Shown in pieces: positions 26,816 through 35,040 of a stretch of 64,000 nucleotides of DNA. Source of the DNA: Bradyrhizobium sp. NP1. GTDB lineage: Bacteria; Pseudomonadota; Alphaproteobacteria; Rhizobiales; Xanthobacteraceae. The position numbers and the translations under genes were made by a program. The notes below the pieces were generated by a model. The model saw only the letters and a list, made by a program, of their open reading frames with translations, was not told the origin of the DNA and did not search any database. Each line of letters opens with the position of its first letter. Position 1 is the stretch's first letter. The stretch is from positions 2,582,001 through 2,646,000 of the forward strand of contig NZ_CP127385.1 in NCBI RefSeq assembly GCF_030378205.1, written 5' to 3'.

Positions 26816-28324
26816 TCAGCCTGCATCGTCCAGCGCGCAGGTCACGGTGCAGACCACGCCGCGCGGCAGGAAGTCGACGGTGGCTTCGCCGCCGAGCTGG
26901 TCGCGCGCGCTCCGCTCGATCAGGCGCGACCCGAAGCCGCGATGGATCGGAGTGGTGACGGGGGGCCCGCCGCTTTCGGTCCAGATCAGGCGCAATCTCG
27001 GCCGGCCGTCATCCTCGATCACCTCCCAGTCCAGCGTGACCGTGCCGGTGTCGTTGGAGAGCGCGCCGTATTTCGCGGCATTGGTCGCGATCTCATGCAC
27101 GATCATCGAGAGCACGACCGCCAGCCGCGGCGACAGCGGCACGATCGGCCCGAACATCCTGAGCCGCTCCGGACTGTTGAGGAGATAGGGCCGCAGCACG
27201 CGGCGGACGACGTCTTCGAGCTCCGAGCCCTGCCATTTCTCCTGGCTCAACAGGTTGTGCGTTTCCGCCAGCGCCCCGAGGCGGCCCTCGAACTTCTCGC
27301 GCTCCGCCTTGCTCGCGCTGCGGAAGGTCTGCACCGCGATCGCCTGCAGGATGGCGAGCGTGTTCTTGACCCGGTGATTGAGCTCCTCGATCAGGAGGTC
27401 GTGCAGCATCTCGCCGCGGGCGATCGTGGTCGCCATGCGCAGCGCGAAGCCGAGCCCGACCATGAGCAGGACGCCGCCGATCACGCTGGTGATTGCGATG
27501 TTGCGCCACAAGGGCGCGATCAGCGAGCTTTCCGTGATGCCGGCGGCGACGATCCAGCCGGTGAGGGTGGAATGTGCGAAGCCGGATATCAGCGGCACGC
27601 CGTCAAGCGACACCGTCGACAGCACGGAATCGGGCCTGCTGAGCATCGGCTGCAGCACGCTCGGCGAGGCGCGCTTGCCGATCGTGTCCCGCGGATTGGG
27701 CACGCGCGCGAACACGGTGCCGTCCGCGTCCAGGATCGAGAGCGTCCAGTCGCCCGACGGCTGCTGTTTCTCGATCAGGTTCTGGAACATCCCGATCGGC
27801 GGACTGAAGGAGATGTCGTAGATCACCTCGCCATCGCGGATCACCGGGATCTCGACGGTGACGATCGGCTGCTTCTTCACCGCGCCCATGAAAAGGTTCG
27901 AGTAATAGGGCTGCCGGTCCGCGAAGACCTTCTGCACGATGTCGAGGTTGTTGCGCCGCGGCAGTTCCGCCGTGTCGGGGTCGAGCGAGGAGAACAACAG
28001 GCGGCCGTCGCGATCGGCGACCAGCACGACGCCGTCCTTGCCATACTGGTCGAGGAAGGCCGCGACGATGTGGCGGAAACCGTCGAAGTCGCCGTTGCGC
28101 AGCGCCCCGGTCAGCGCCAGCACCTGCAGGCCGCCGGTCATGCGCTGCATTTCCGCGTCCAGCGTCAGGCGGATGCTGCGCACCGTGTCGAGCACGCGCT
28201 GCGTCGCCTCCTTGCGGTCCTGCTGGTAGTTGTGAACGACGATGCCGACCGCGAACACGATCAGCGGCAGCATCGTTCCTGCGACCAGGAGGGCGAGGCG
28301 CACCGGAAGTGAAAGCTTTGGCAA
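26816..28324 (-). CDS. Sensor histidine kinase, HWE family
   Basis: This 502-residue membrane kinase has an N-terminal helix (residues ~9-28), a periplasmic sensing domain of about 245 residues of the double-Cache type, a second helix (ITSVIGGVLLMVGLGFAL), then the kinase. The phosphoacceptor is in ELNHRVKNTLAILQAIA (His near residue 316), the N box is HEIATNAAKYGALS and the WTE of IWTESGGP is the HWE signature. All catalytic motifs look intact. The start is TTG at 28324 with CGGGGC upstream. No response regulator lies beside it. In alphaproteobacteria HWE kinases often feed the PhyR general stress system; that role here is only a possibility. Confidence 0.88.
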   Translation of the reverse strand: MPKLSLPVRLALLVAGTMLPLIVFAVGIVVHNYQQDRKEATQRVLDTVRSIRLTLDAEMQRMTGGLQVLALTGALRNGDFDGFRHIVAAFLDQYGKDGVVLVADRDGRLLFSSLDPDTAELPRRNNLDIVQKVFADRQPYYSNLFMGAVKKQPIVTVEIPVIRDGEVIYDISFSPPIGMFQNLIEKQQPSGDWTLSILDADGTVFARVPNPRDTIGKRASPSVLQPMLSRPDSVLSTVSLDGVPLISGFAHSTLTGWIVAAGITESSLIAPLWRNIAITSVIGGVLLMVGLGFALRMATTIARGEMLHDLLIEELNHRVKNTLAILQAIAVQTFRSASKAEREKFEGRLGALAETHNLLSQEKWQGSELEDVVRRVLRPYLLNSPERLRMFGPIVPLSPRLAVVLSMIVHEIATNAAKYGALSNDTGTVTLDWEVIEDDGRPRLRLIWTESGGPPVTTPIHRGFGSRLIERSARDQLGGEATVDFLPRGVVCTVTCALDDAG

Positions 28325-28522
28325 CGGGTGCCCCGTTTCAAGGAATCCGGGCTCAAATCACAGGGGGTGTCGGAACGGCGCCCAATCAGGGACGCCGGCG
28401 GCCGGGAGCATAGGAGATGCAGCCGAAAACCGTCAAAGGAATCCGCCGTCGCCGCCGGTTCCCGCGGGCCTGCACGGGATCGGACGGCCGGCTATGCAAG
28501 CCAGGTTACAGATCCAGCCGGC

Positions 28523-29791
28523 CTACAGATTGCTGTCGGTGATCGCCGAATAGATCATGCTGCGCAGCTCGCGCCGGATCGGATAGGCGCTCGACGGCAG
28601 CACCTGGGTCATGAAGATCACGGCCAGCTCTTCCGCCGGATCGATCCAGAACGAGGTGGTGGCAGCACCACCCCAGGCATATTCGCCCGGGCTTCCCGCA
28701 ATCAGCGTCTTCGCCGGGTCCATGGTGACGGAGAAGCCGAGGCCGAAGCCGATGCCGTTATAGGTCGCCTCCGAGAACAGCGAGCGCGACAGTTCCGGCA
28801 GGTCGCGTCCGCCCGGCAGGTGGTTCGATGTCATCAGCTTCAGCGTCTTTGGCCCCAGCAGCCTCACGCCGCCGAGCTCGCCGCCATTGAGCAGCGCGCG
28901 GCAGAAGGTGAGATAGTCGGAAGCGGTCGAGCACAGGCCGCCGCCGCCGGAGACGAGGTCGGGCGGGGCGAGGAATGAGCTCGTCGCCGGATCGTCCTGC
29001 AGCGTCAGCGTGCCCTTGCGCTCGGTGGCATGGAAGGTCATCGCGCCCGGCGGGTCCGCCGAATAGCAGGCGGCGAAGCGCGAGGCCTTGGCCGCCGGCA
29101 CGAAGAAGTCGGTGTCGGCCATGCCGAGCGGATCGAAGATGCGGGTTTTAAGAAACTGCTCGAACGGCATGCCGGAAATCTTGCCGATCAGGTAGCCGAT
29201 CACGTCGGTGGAAACCGAGTAGTTCCAGGCCTCTCCGGGCGAAAACTCGAGCGGGATCTTGGCCAGATCCGCGATCATGGAATCGAGCGTGCCCGCCTTG
29301 ACGACGTCGCCGATCTTCTGCTCGCGGTAGGCGGCATCGACATTGGAGCGCTGCTGGAAGCCGTAGGTCAGCCCCGAGGTGTGGCGCAGCAGGTCGACGA
29401 TCAGCATCGGCCGCGACGGCGGCCGGGTCAGGAAGGCGGGGGCCGTTCCGGCGACGAAGACGCCGAGGTTCTTCCATTCCGGGATGTATTTGTGCACGGG
29501 CTCGTCGAGCGCGACGCGGCCCTCTTCGACCAGCATCATGAAGGCCACCGAGGTGATCGGCTTGGTCATCGAATAGATGCGGAAGATGGTGTCGTCCCTG
29601 AGCGGGGCCTTGCGTTCGAGATCGGCAAAGCCCTGCACGGCGCTGTGGGCCACCTTGCCGCGGCGGTAGACCACGAGCTGGGTTCCGGGGAAGCGGCCGG
29701 CGTCTACATAGCGGCTTTTCAGATGGGCTTCGATACGATCGAAGCAGGCCTTGGACATGCCGACGGATTCGGGCGAGGTGGGAGCGAGCAT
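28523..29791 (-). CDS. Serine hydrolase, beta-lactamase/class C (EstB-like) family
   Basis: This 422-residue enzyme has the class C/esterase fold. The SxxK nucleophile motif is SMTK in RIYSMTKPITSVAF (about residue 78), and a Tyr-x-Asn-like YSVSTD segment follows near residue 177, while the third motif is replaced by GGAATTSFWIDP, as in EstB-type esterases rather than resistance enzymes. No signal peptide is present, so it is probably a cytoplasmic esterase. I chose the ATG at 29791 (GGAG 8 nt upstream). It is divergent from the dioxygenase gene and 198 nt upstream of the kinase gene. Confidence 0.87.
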   Translation of the reverse strand: MLAPTSPESVGMSKACFDRIEAHLKSRYVDAGRFPGTQLVVYRRGKVAHSAVQGFADLERKAPLRDDTIFRIYSMTKPITSVAFMMLVEEGRVALDEPVHKYIPEWKNLGVFVAGTAPAFLTRPPSRPMLIVDLLRHTSGLTYGFQQRSNVDAAYREQKIGDVVKAGTLDSMIADLAKIPLEFSPGEAWNYSVSTDVIGYLIGKISGMPFEQFLKTRIFDPLGMADTDFFVPAAKASRFAACYSADPPGAMTFHATERKGTLTLQDDPATSSFLAPPDLVSGGGGLCSTASDYLTFCRALLNGGELGGVRLLGPKTLKLMTSNHLPGGRDLPELSRSLFSEATYNGIGFGLGFSVTMDPAKTLIAGSPGEYAWGGAATTSFWIDPAEELAVIFMTQVLPSSAYPIRRELRSMIYSAITDSNL

Positions 29792-29930
29792 GGGGGCGGT
29801 CTCCGGCAGTTTTCGCGTATCCCTGTTAGCCGAAACCGCGTCCCGTTCCAATCGCGGCATGCTTACCTCTGTCGCAAGCCTGATGTAGGCTTGCCCGGCC
29901 ATGTTCCGGCCACCCGCAGGGAATTCAGCC

Positions 29931-30845
29931 ATGCCCCAATTCAACGATGCCGAACTGACCGCCGCCGTCGTCACGAGCTTCGACGAGACACCGAATGAAC
30001 GGGCGAAATTCCTGCTGCAGGAACTCGTGAAGTCGCTGCACGACTTCGTGCGCCGCACCGATCTCACCTTCGACGAATGGGGCTATGCGATCGATTTCCT
30101 CACCCGGGTCGGGCAGAAATGCACCGATACGCGGCAGGAGTTCATCCTGCTGTCCGACGTGCTCGGGGTGTCGATGCTGGTCGATGCGGTGAACCATCGC
30201 GAGCGGGGCGGGGCCACCGAGACCACCGTGCTCGGTCCGTTCTATGTCGGCGAGCACAAGGAGACGGCGCATGGCACCGACATCTCCAGTGAGCTGGAGG
30301 GCGAGCGCATGTTCGTGCAGAGCCGCGTCACGGATCTGAAGGGCAAGCCGCTCGCAGGCGTCGCGGTCGACGTCTGGCATGCCGACGGCGACGGCTACTA
30401 TGATTCACAGAAGCCTTCCTACGAGACGCACGGCCCGTCATCTCGGGCGCGCTTCGTCACCGATGCCGACGGCCGCTTCTTCTTCCGCACCATCCTGCCG
30501 TGCAGCTATCCGATCCCGACCGACGGTCCGGTCGGCGAGATGATCATCCAGACCCGGCGCCATCCGATGCGGCCCGCCCATGTGCACTTCCTCGTCAATG
30601 CGCCGGGTTATGAGCCGCTGATCACCCATGTCTTCATCGACGGTGACAAATATCTCGACTCCGACGTGGTGTTCGGCGTGAAGGATGAGCTGGTCGCTGA
30701 TGTCGAACCGCGGCGTGACGCGACCATGCCGGACGGCAAGCCGGCTGACGGTCCCTGGCATCTGATGACCTATGATTTCCGCATGAAGCCGGGCCAGGGC
30801 AATGCGCCGAAGCCGATGATGGCCAAGGCGCATGAGGACGCCTGA
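29931..30845 (+). CDS. Intradiol ring-cleavage dioxygenase (hydroxyquinol/catechol 1,2-dioxygenase type)
   Basis: This 304-residue non-haem Fe(III) enzyme opens an aromatic diol between the hydroxyls to give a maleylacetate- or muconate-type acid. An N-terminal helical dimerisation domain (ERAKFLLQELVKSLHDFVRR) precedes the catalytic barrel. Iron ligands are visible: Tyr in GDGYYDSQ (~158), Tyr in CSYPIP (~192) and two His in RPAHVHF (~216-218). Length and spacing match hydroxyquinol 1,2-dioxygenases better than protocatechuate enzymes. No maleylacetate reductase is adjacent, so the pathway must continue elsewhere. ATG at 29931 preferred over 29901. Confidence 0.9.
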   Translation: MPQFNDAELTAAVVTSFDETPNERAKFLLQELVKSLHDFVRRTDLTFDEWGYAIDFLTRVGQKCTDTRQEFILLSDVLGVSMLVDAVNHRERGGATETTVLGPFYVGEHKETAHGTDISSELEGERMFVQSRVTDLKGKPLAGVAVDVWHADGDGYYDSQKPSYETHGPSSRARFVTDADGRFFFRTILPCSYPIPTDGPVGEMIIQTRRHPMRPAHVHFLVNAPGYEPLITHVFIDGDKYLDSDVVFGVKDELVADVEPRRDATMPDGKPADGPWHLMTYDFRMKPGQGNAPKPMMAKAHEDA

Positions 30846-30988
30846 ATATGAGGCCGGATTGACTCCGGCCGCTGCGGCCAGTGGCCCGATTCTGACGTTC
30901 GCATCCCATCGCGGCAGGCACTTTTGCGAATGTTAGAATCACCACTCGTGTCCCGATTCCGAAGTTCGCGCTAGAAGGAAATCATTTC

Positions 30989-31570
30989 ATGGCTCCGGAA
31001 ATCGCTCCTCCCGCTGTCGACCGTTTCCGCCTGCATCCGGTCGAGCCGCGTCATGCGTCGATTTTCTGCTTCGCGCTGCTGACCGTTTCCTGTGCGCTCG
31101 CCAGCTTCGTGCTCGCCTGCGCAACGCCCTTCGCGGCGTTCGCGGTCGTGGCAGCCGCGATGTTGCCGCTGCGTCCGGCGCTTCTCGTCGTCACCGGCGC
31201 GTGGCTCGTCAACCAGACGATCGGATTTGCTGCGCTTCACTATCCGATCGACGCGAGCACCATTGCCTGGGGTTTTGTGATCGGCGCCGCCGCGCTTGCG
31301 GCGACCGCAGCGTCCGCCGTCGTTCTTCGCGCCTTGCCGCCGAACCGGACGCCGCTCGTCTTGGCGCTCACCCTGTTTTGCTCGTATGCCGCCTATGAGC
31401 TTGTGCTGCTTGCGGCCACGCCGCTTCTGGGTGGGGCAGGAGCCTTCACGCCGGCCATCGTGGTTCGCCTGGGGCTACTGAACGTCGTGTGGCTGATCGC
31501 CCTCGTCGCGGCCTGCGAAATCGTCCGCCTGCTCAATCCGTACCGCCGGGGCCGCGCGATTTCGACTTGA
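30989..31570 (+). CDS. Six-helix hypothetical membrane protein
   Basis: I do not recognise a named family. The 193-residue protein has about six hydrophobic segments with short loops (for example FCFALLTVSCALASFVLAC, then GFVIGAAALAATAASAVVL and LLNVVWLIALVAACEIV). It ends with a basic tail NPYRRGRAIST. The overall pattern resembles small energy-coupling or vitamin-transport S-component-like proteins, but no signature supports this. The ATG at 30989 has AGAAGGAA 8 nt upstream. It lies 369 nt upstream of narK on the same strand and might supply a distant promoter, but is probably independent. Confidence 0.75.
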   Translation: MAPEIAPPAVDRFRLHPVEPRHASIFCFALLTVSCALASFVLACATPFAAFAVVAAAMLPLRPALLVVTGAWLVNQTIGFAALHYPIDASTIAWGFVIGAAALAATAASAVVLRALPPNRTPLVLALTLFCSYAAYELVLLAATPLLGGAGAFTPAIVVRLGLLNVVWLIALVAACEIVRLLNPYRRGRAIST

Positions 31571-31939
31571 GGGAAGCCCGCTGCCGACGCTGACATCGAC
31601 GCCGATGCTCGCGAAAGCGGCGTCGATGGTCGGCAAACTCAATTTCTGTGCAGCGTGCTTGTTCTTTGTGCGTCGCACAATCATTGTGCGAATCGCAAAT
31701 TTTGAATGCGAATCCGGCTTGCGACTTTTTCGGGCAAGCCGCGTAAGCTCGCTTGTTTCATAGAGAATTCTGGCTCGCGTGGCTTGGCATGAAGCTTGAA
31801 TAGCTTCACGCCGACGCCAGCGAAGCCGTCGCTCGAATCCATCATCCGAATTTTGACGCCGTCGAACCGGGCGCTCCCCGGCGCGCACCTCTGCGTCCCA
31901 ACGCGACACGACCAGCCTGCGAGAGAGGAATTTTTCAAG
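31571..31939 (+). promoter_or_regulatory. Long structured leader/promoter region of the narK operon
   Basis: This 369-nt gap has several ordered elements: TTGTGCGTCGCACAA (31666-31680, arms of 7) with another TTGTGCG at 31684; an 8-bp stem CGGCTTGC/GCAAGCCG (31715-31722 and 31734-31741); a sigma54-like TGGCAT-N5-TTGA (31785-31799) whose -12 base is A instead of C; TGAAGCT/AGCTTCA (31790-31796 and 31802-31808, 5-nt loop); and AGCGA/TCGCT (31819-31833). In Bradyrhizobium diazoefficiens the nasC operon is controlled by NtrC and by NasS/NasT antitermination in its leader. The hairpins fit such a leader; this is inference. Confidence 0.5.
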
Positions 31940-33322
31940 ATGAGCATGGAAAGCCCGACCTGGATTTCCGACTGGAAGCCGGAGAACGAGACGTTCTGGA
32001 ACAGCAAGGGCAAGTTCATCGCCCGTCGCAACCTGATCTGGTCGATCGTGGCCGAGCATATCGGCTTCTCGGTGTGGCTGATCTGGAGCATCGTGGCGAC
32101 CAAGCTGCCCCAGGCCGGCTTTCACTACTCGACCGACGAGCTGTTTCAGCTTGTCGCCGTGCCCGGCCTGATCGGCGCGTTGATGCGCTTTCCCTACACC
32201 TTCGCGGTCACGATGTTCGGCGGCCGCAACTGGACGATCCTGAGCGCCTCGGTGCTGTTCATACCGACGCTTGCGCTCGCCTATTTCGTCGGCAAGCCGG
32301 ACACGCCGTTCTGGCTGATGCTGCTGGTGGCTTCCACCGCCGGCCTCGGCGGCGGCAATTTCGCCTCCTCGATGGCCAACATCTCCTTCTTCTATCCGGA
32401 CCGGATGAAAGGCTGGGCGCTCGGGTTGAATGCCGCCGGCGGCAATATCGGCGTCTCCAGCGTGCAGCTGCTCACACCGATCCTGATGGGCATCGGCCTG
32501 ATCAATCTCTACCAGGCCGAGCCGGTCGGCGGCGTGTACTTGCAGAACGCCGGCCTGATGTGGGTGCTGCCGCTTGTGGTCGCGGTGTTCGGCGCCGTGT
32601 TCTTCATGAACAACCTGACCTCGGCGAAGTCGTCGTTCCGCGACCAGATCGCGATCGTGAAGCAGAGGCACACCTGGATCATGTCCTTCATCTATATCGG
32701 GACGTTCGGGTCGTTCATCGGCTACTCGGCGGCGTTTCCGCTGCTGATCAAGACCCAGTTCCCCGCGGTCACCATCGCCATCGCCTTCCTCGGGCCGCTC
32801 GTGGGCTCGCTGTCGCGTCCGCTGGGCGGCCTGCTCGCCGACAGGGTGGGCGGCGCGATCGTGACCTTCTGGAATTTCATCGCGATGGCGGCGGCAACCG
32901 TCGGTGTCCTCTATTTCGTCGGCGCCAAGGATTTTGCCGGCTTCCTCGTGATGTTCCTGATCCTGTTCGTTACCACGGGCATCGGCAACGGATCGACCTA
33001 CCGGATGATCCCCTCGATCTTCCGCGAGGAGAACCTGCGCAAGGCGCGCGGGGCGGGCGAGGCCGCGCGCGCGGCGGCGCTGAAGACCGCGAGTATCGAA
33101 AGCGGCGCGGCGCTCGGCTTCATCGGCGCGATCGGCGCCTGCGGCGGCTACCTGATCCCGAGCGGTTTCGGCAAATCGATCGCCATCACCGGCGGCCCGC
33201 AGCTCGCGCTGGTGATCTACCTCGCTTTCTACGCGACCTGTCTGGCGCTGACCTGGTGGTTCTACCTGCGCCGCAGCGCCGAGACCTCGGGCGCGCCGAG
33301 CCTCGCGGAAGCGCGAATCTAG
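31940..33322 (+). CDS. narK: Nitrate/nitrite transporter, MFS (NNP family)
   Basis: This 460-residue inner-membrane transporter has twelve helices and both nitrate signatures of the NNP family: GLGGGNFASSMANISFFYP in helix 5 (about residue 137) and GIGNGSTYRMIP in helix 11 (about residue 350). It moves nitrate and/or nitrite; in Bradyrhizobium the homologue is placed with nitrate assimilation and exports nitrite. The ATG at 31940 has GAGAGGAA about 10 nt upstream; an ATG at 31946 is possible. It heads the operon narK-globin-flavoprotein-nasC, with 65 nt to the next gene. Expression is probably set by the structured leader ahead of it. Confidence 0.93.
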   Translation: MSMESPTWISDWKPENETFWNSKGKFIARRNLIWSIVAEHIGFSVWLIWSIVATKLPQAGFHYSTDELFQLVAVPGLIGALMRFPYTFAVTMFGGRNWTILSASVLFIPTLALAYFVGKPDTPFWLMLLVASTAGLGGGNFASSMANISFFYPDRMKGWALGLNAAGGNIGVSSVQLLTPILMGIGLINLYQAEPVGGVYLQNAGLMWVLPLVVAVFGAVFFMNNLTSAKSSFRDQIAIVKQRHTWIMSFIYIGTFGSFIGYSAAFPLLIKTQFPAVTIAIAFLGPLVGSLSRPLGGLLADRVGGAIVTFWNFIAMAAATVGVLYFVGAKDFAGFLVMFLILFVTTGIGNGSTYRMIPSIFREENLRKARGAGEAARAAALKTASIESGAALGFIGAIGACGGYLIPSGFGKSIAITGGPQLALVIYLAFYATCLALTWWFYLRRSAETSGAPSLAEARI

Positions 33323-33387
33323 CGGTCGCTTCGTCAAACGGCCTTCGCCCCGCAAGCGGGGCGAAGGATCGGCGAAAGGAGTGAAGC

Positions 33388-33813
33388 ATGACACAAGATC
33401 AGGTCAGGCTCGTGCAGGAGAGCTTTGCCAGGGTCGCGCCGATTTCGGATCAGGCCGCGGCGATGTTCTACGATCGCCTGTTCGAAATCGCGCCACAGGT
33501 GAAGCCGCTGTTTCCGGCCGACATGGCCGAGCAGCGGCGCAAGCTGATGGCGGCGCTTGCCATCGTCGTGAACGGGTTGTCCGCGCTGGAGCAGATCCTG
33601 CCGGCGATCGCCGCGCTTGCGACGCGTCACGTCGCTTACGGCGCCAAAGCCGAACACTATCCCGTCGTCGGCGCGGCGCTGTTGTGGACGCTGGAGAAGG
33701 GGCTGGGCGAGGGGTGGACCGCCGAGGTCGCCGAGGCCTGGACCACGGCCTACGACACCCTGTCCGCCGTCATGATCAAGCAGGCCTATCACCGGCCGCA
33801 GGCGGCAGAATAG
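33388..33813 (+). CDS. bjgb: Single-domain haemoglobin (Bjgb type)
   Basis: This 141-residue bacterial globin resembles Vitreoscilla haemoglobin. Residues typical of the haem pocket are visible: Tyr B10 in MFYDRLF, Phe CD1 in PLFPADM, Gln E7 in AEQRRKLM, proximal His F8 in TRHVAYGAKAEHYP. It lacks the FAD/NAD domain of flavohaemoglobins, which is likely supplied by the next gene. In Bradyrhizobium diazoefficiens the homologue Bjgb detoxifies nitric oxide formed during nitrate/nitrite metabolism. AAAGGAGTG precedes the ATG. It lies in the narK operon between transporter and flavoprotein. Confidence 0.93.
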   Translation: MTQDQVRLVQESFARVAPISDQAAAMFYDRLFEIAPQVKPLFPADMAEQRRKLMAALAIVVNGLSALEQILPAIAALATRHVAYGAKAEHYPVVGAALLWTLEKGLGEGWTAEVAEAWTTAYDTLSAVMIKQAYHRPQAAE

Positions 33814-33821
33814 GGGGACGC

Positions 33822-35036
33822 GTGAGTGAATCGCTTGTCATCGTCGGCAACGGCATGGCGGCGGCCCGCCTGGTCGACGAGCTCGCGCGCGCCGCGCTCG
33901 GGCGCTACGCGATCGCGGTGATCGGCGCCGAGCCGCGGCTTGCCTATAACCGCGTGCTGCTGTCCTCGGTGCTCGCGGGCGAGACCGCCTCCCACGAGAT
34001 CGAGCTCAAGCCCGCCCGATGGTGGCGCGACCGCGGCGTCACCCTGAAATACAATTGCAGGGTCGACGAAATCGATCTCGGCCGCCGCGAGCTCAAGATC
34101 GAGGGCGAGGAGAGCGTCGCCTTCTCCAGGCTGGTGCTGGCGACGGGCTCGGAGCCGCTGCGGCTCGGCGTGCCCGGCGCGGATCTCGCCGGCGTCCACA
34201 CTTTTCGCGACAGCCGCGACGTCGATCTCCTGCTGGCGCTGGCGGCGAAGAAGAAGCGCGTGGTGGTGATCGGCGGCGGCCTGCTCGGCCTGGAAGCAGC
34301 CTATGGGCTGGCGCGCGCCGGCGCGGCCGTCACGCTTGTGCATCTGATGGACCGGCTGATGGAGCGCCAGCTCGATCGGCCTGCGGCCGCGCTATTGAAG
34401 ACGCTGGTCGAGCGCAAGGGCATCGAGATCCTGCTCGACGCCAGCACCGCCCGCATCCACGGCGGTGGCGGCGTCGAGAGTGTCGAGCTCGCCGATGGCC
34501 GGCGGATCGACGCAGACGCCGTGATCTTCGCCGCCGGGATCAAGCCGAGCGTCGCGTTGGCGCGTGAGGCCGGCATTGTGGTCAAGCGCGGCATCGTGGT
34601 CGACGATCATCTCGAAACCAGCGCTGAAGGTGTGTTCGCGCTCGGCGAATGCGCCGAGCATCGCGGCATCGCCTATGGCCTGGTCGAGCCGGCCTATGAG
34701 CAGGCGGCGGTGCTGGCGCGGCATCTTGCGGGCCGCGAGGCGCGCTACCAGGGCAGCGTGGTCGCGACCAATCTCAAGGTGTCCGGCGTCAGCGTGTTCT
34801 CGGCCGGCGACTTCCTCGGCGAGGGCGGCAGCGAAAGCATCGTGCTGAGCGACGCGCGGTCGGGCAGCTACAAGAAGCTCGTCATCGCAAGCGGCAGGCT
34901 CGCGGGCGCCGTGCTGGTCGGCGATACCACCGACGCGCTCTGGTATCTCGGCTTGATCCGCAGTCGCGAGCCGGTCGCGGCGATCCGCAGCCAGATGATG
35001 TTCGGCCGCGCGCTGGCGCTGGCAAAGGCGGCATGA
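33822..35036 (+). CDS. flp: FAD-dependent NAD(P)H oxidoreductase of the nitrate module
   Basis: This 404-residue flavoprotein of the nitrite-reductase-large-subunit/rubredoxin-reductase family starts VSESLVIVGNGMAAARLVDE. It has two Rossmann folds: GNGMAAAR near residue 9 and GGGLLGLEAAYGLA near residue 150. It lacks the iron-sulphur and sirohaem domains of nitrite reductase, so it works as an electron donor. In Bradyrhizobium diazoefficiens the homologue Flp is needed for nitrate assimilation. The GTG at 33822 has AGGGGGACG upstream and lies 8 nt after the globin stop; nasC follows after 4 nt. Likely partners: NasC and possibly the globin. Confidence 0.92.
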   Translation: MSESLVIVGNGMAAARLVDELARAALGRYAIAVIGAEPRLAYNRVLLSSVLAGETASHEIELKPARWWRDRGVTLKYNCRVDEIDLGRRELKIEGEESVAFSRLVLATGSEPLRLGVPGADLAGVHTFRDSRDVDLLLALAAKKKRVVVIGGGLLGLEAAYGLARAGAAVTLVHLMDRLMERQLDRPAAALLKTLVERKGIEILLDASTARIHGGGGVESVELADGRRIDADAVIFAAGIKPSVALAREAGIVVKRGIVVDDHLETSAEGVFALGECAEHRGIAYGLVEPAYEQAAVLARHLAGREARYQGSVVATNLKVSGVSVFSAGDFLGEGGSESIVLSDARSGSYKKLVIASGRLAGAVLVGDTTDALWYLGLIRSREPVAAIRSQMMFGRALALAKAA

Positions 35037-35040
35037 TGCC

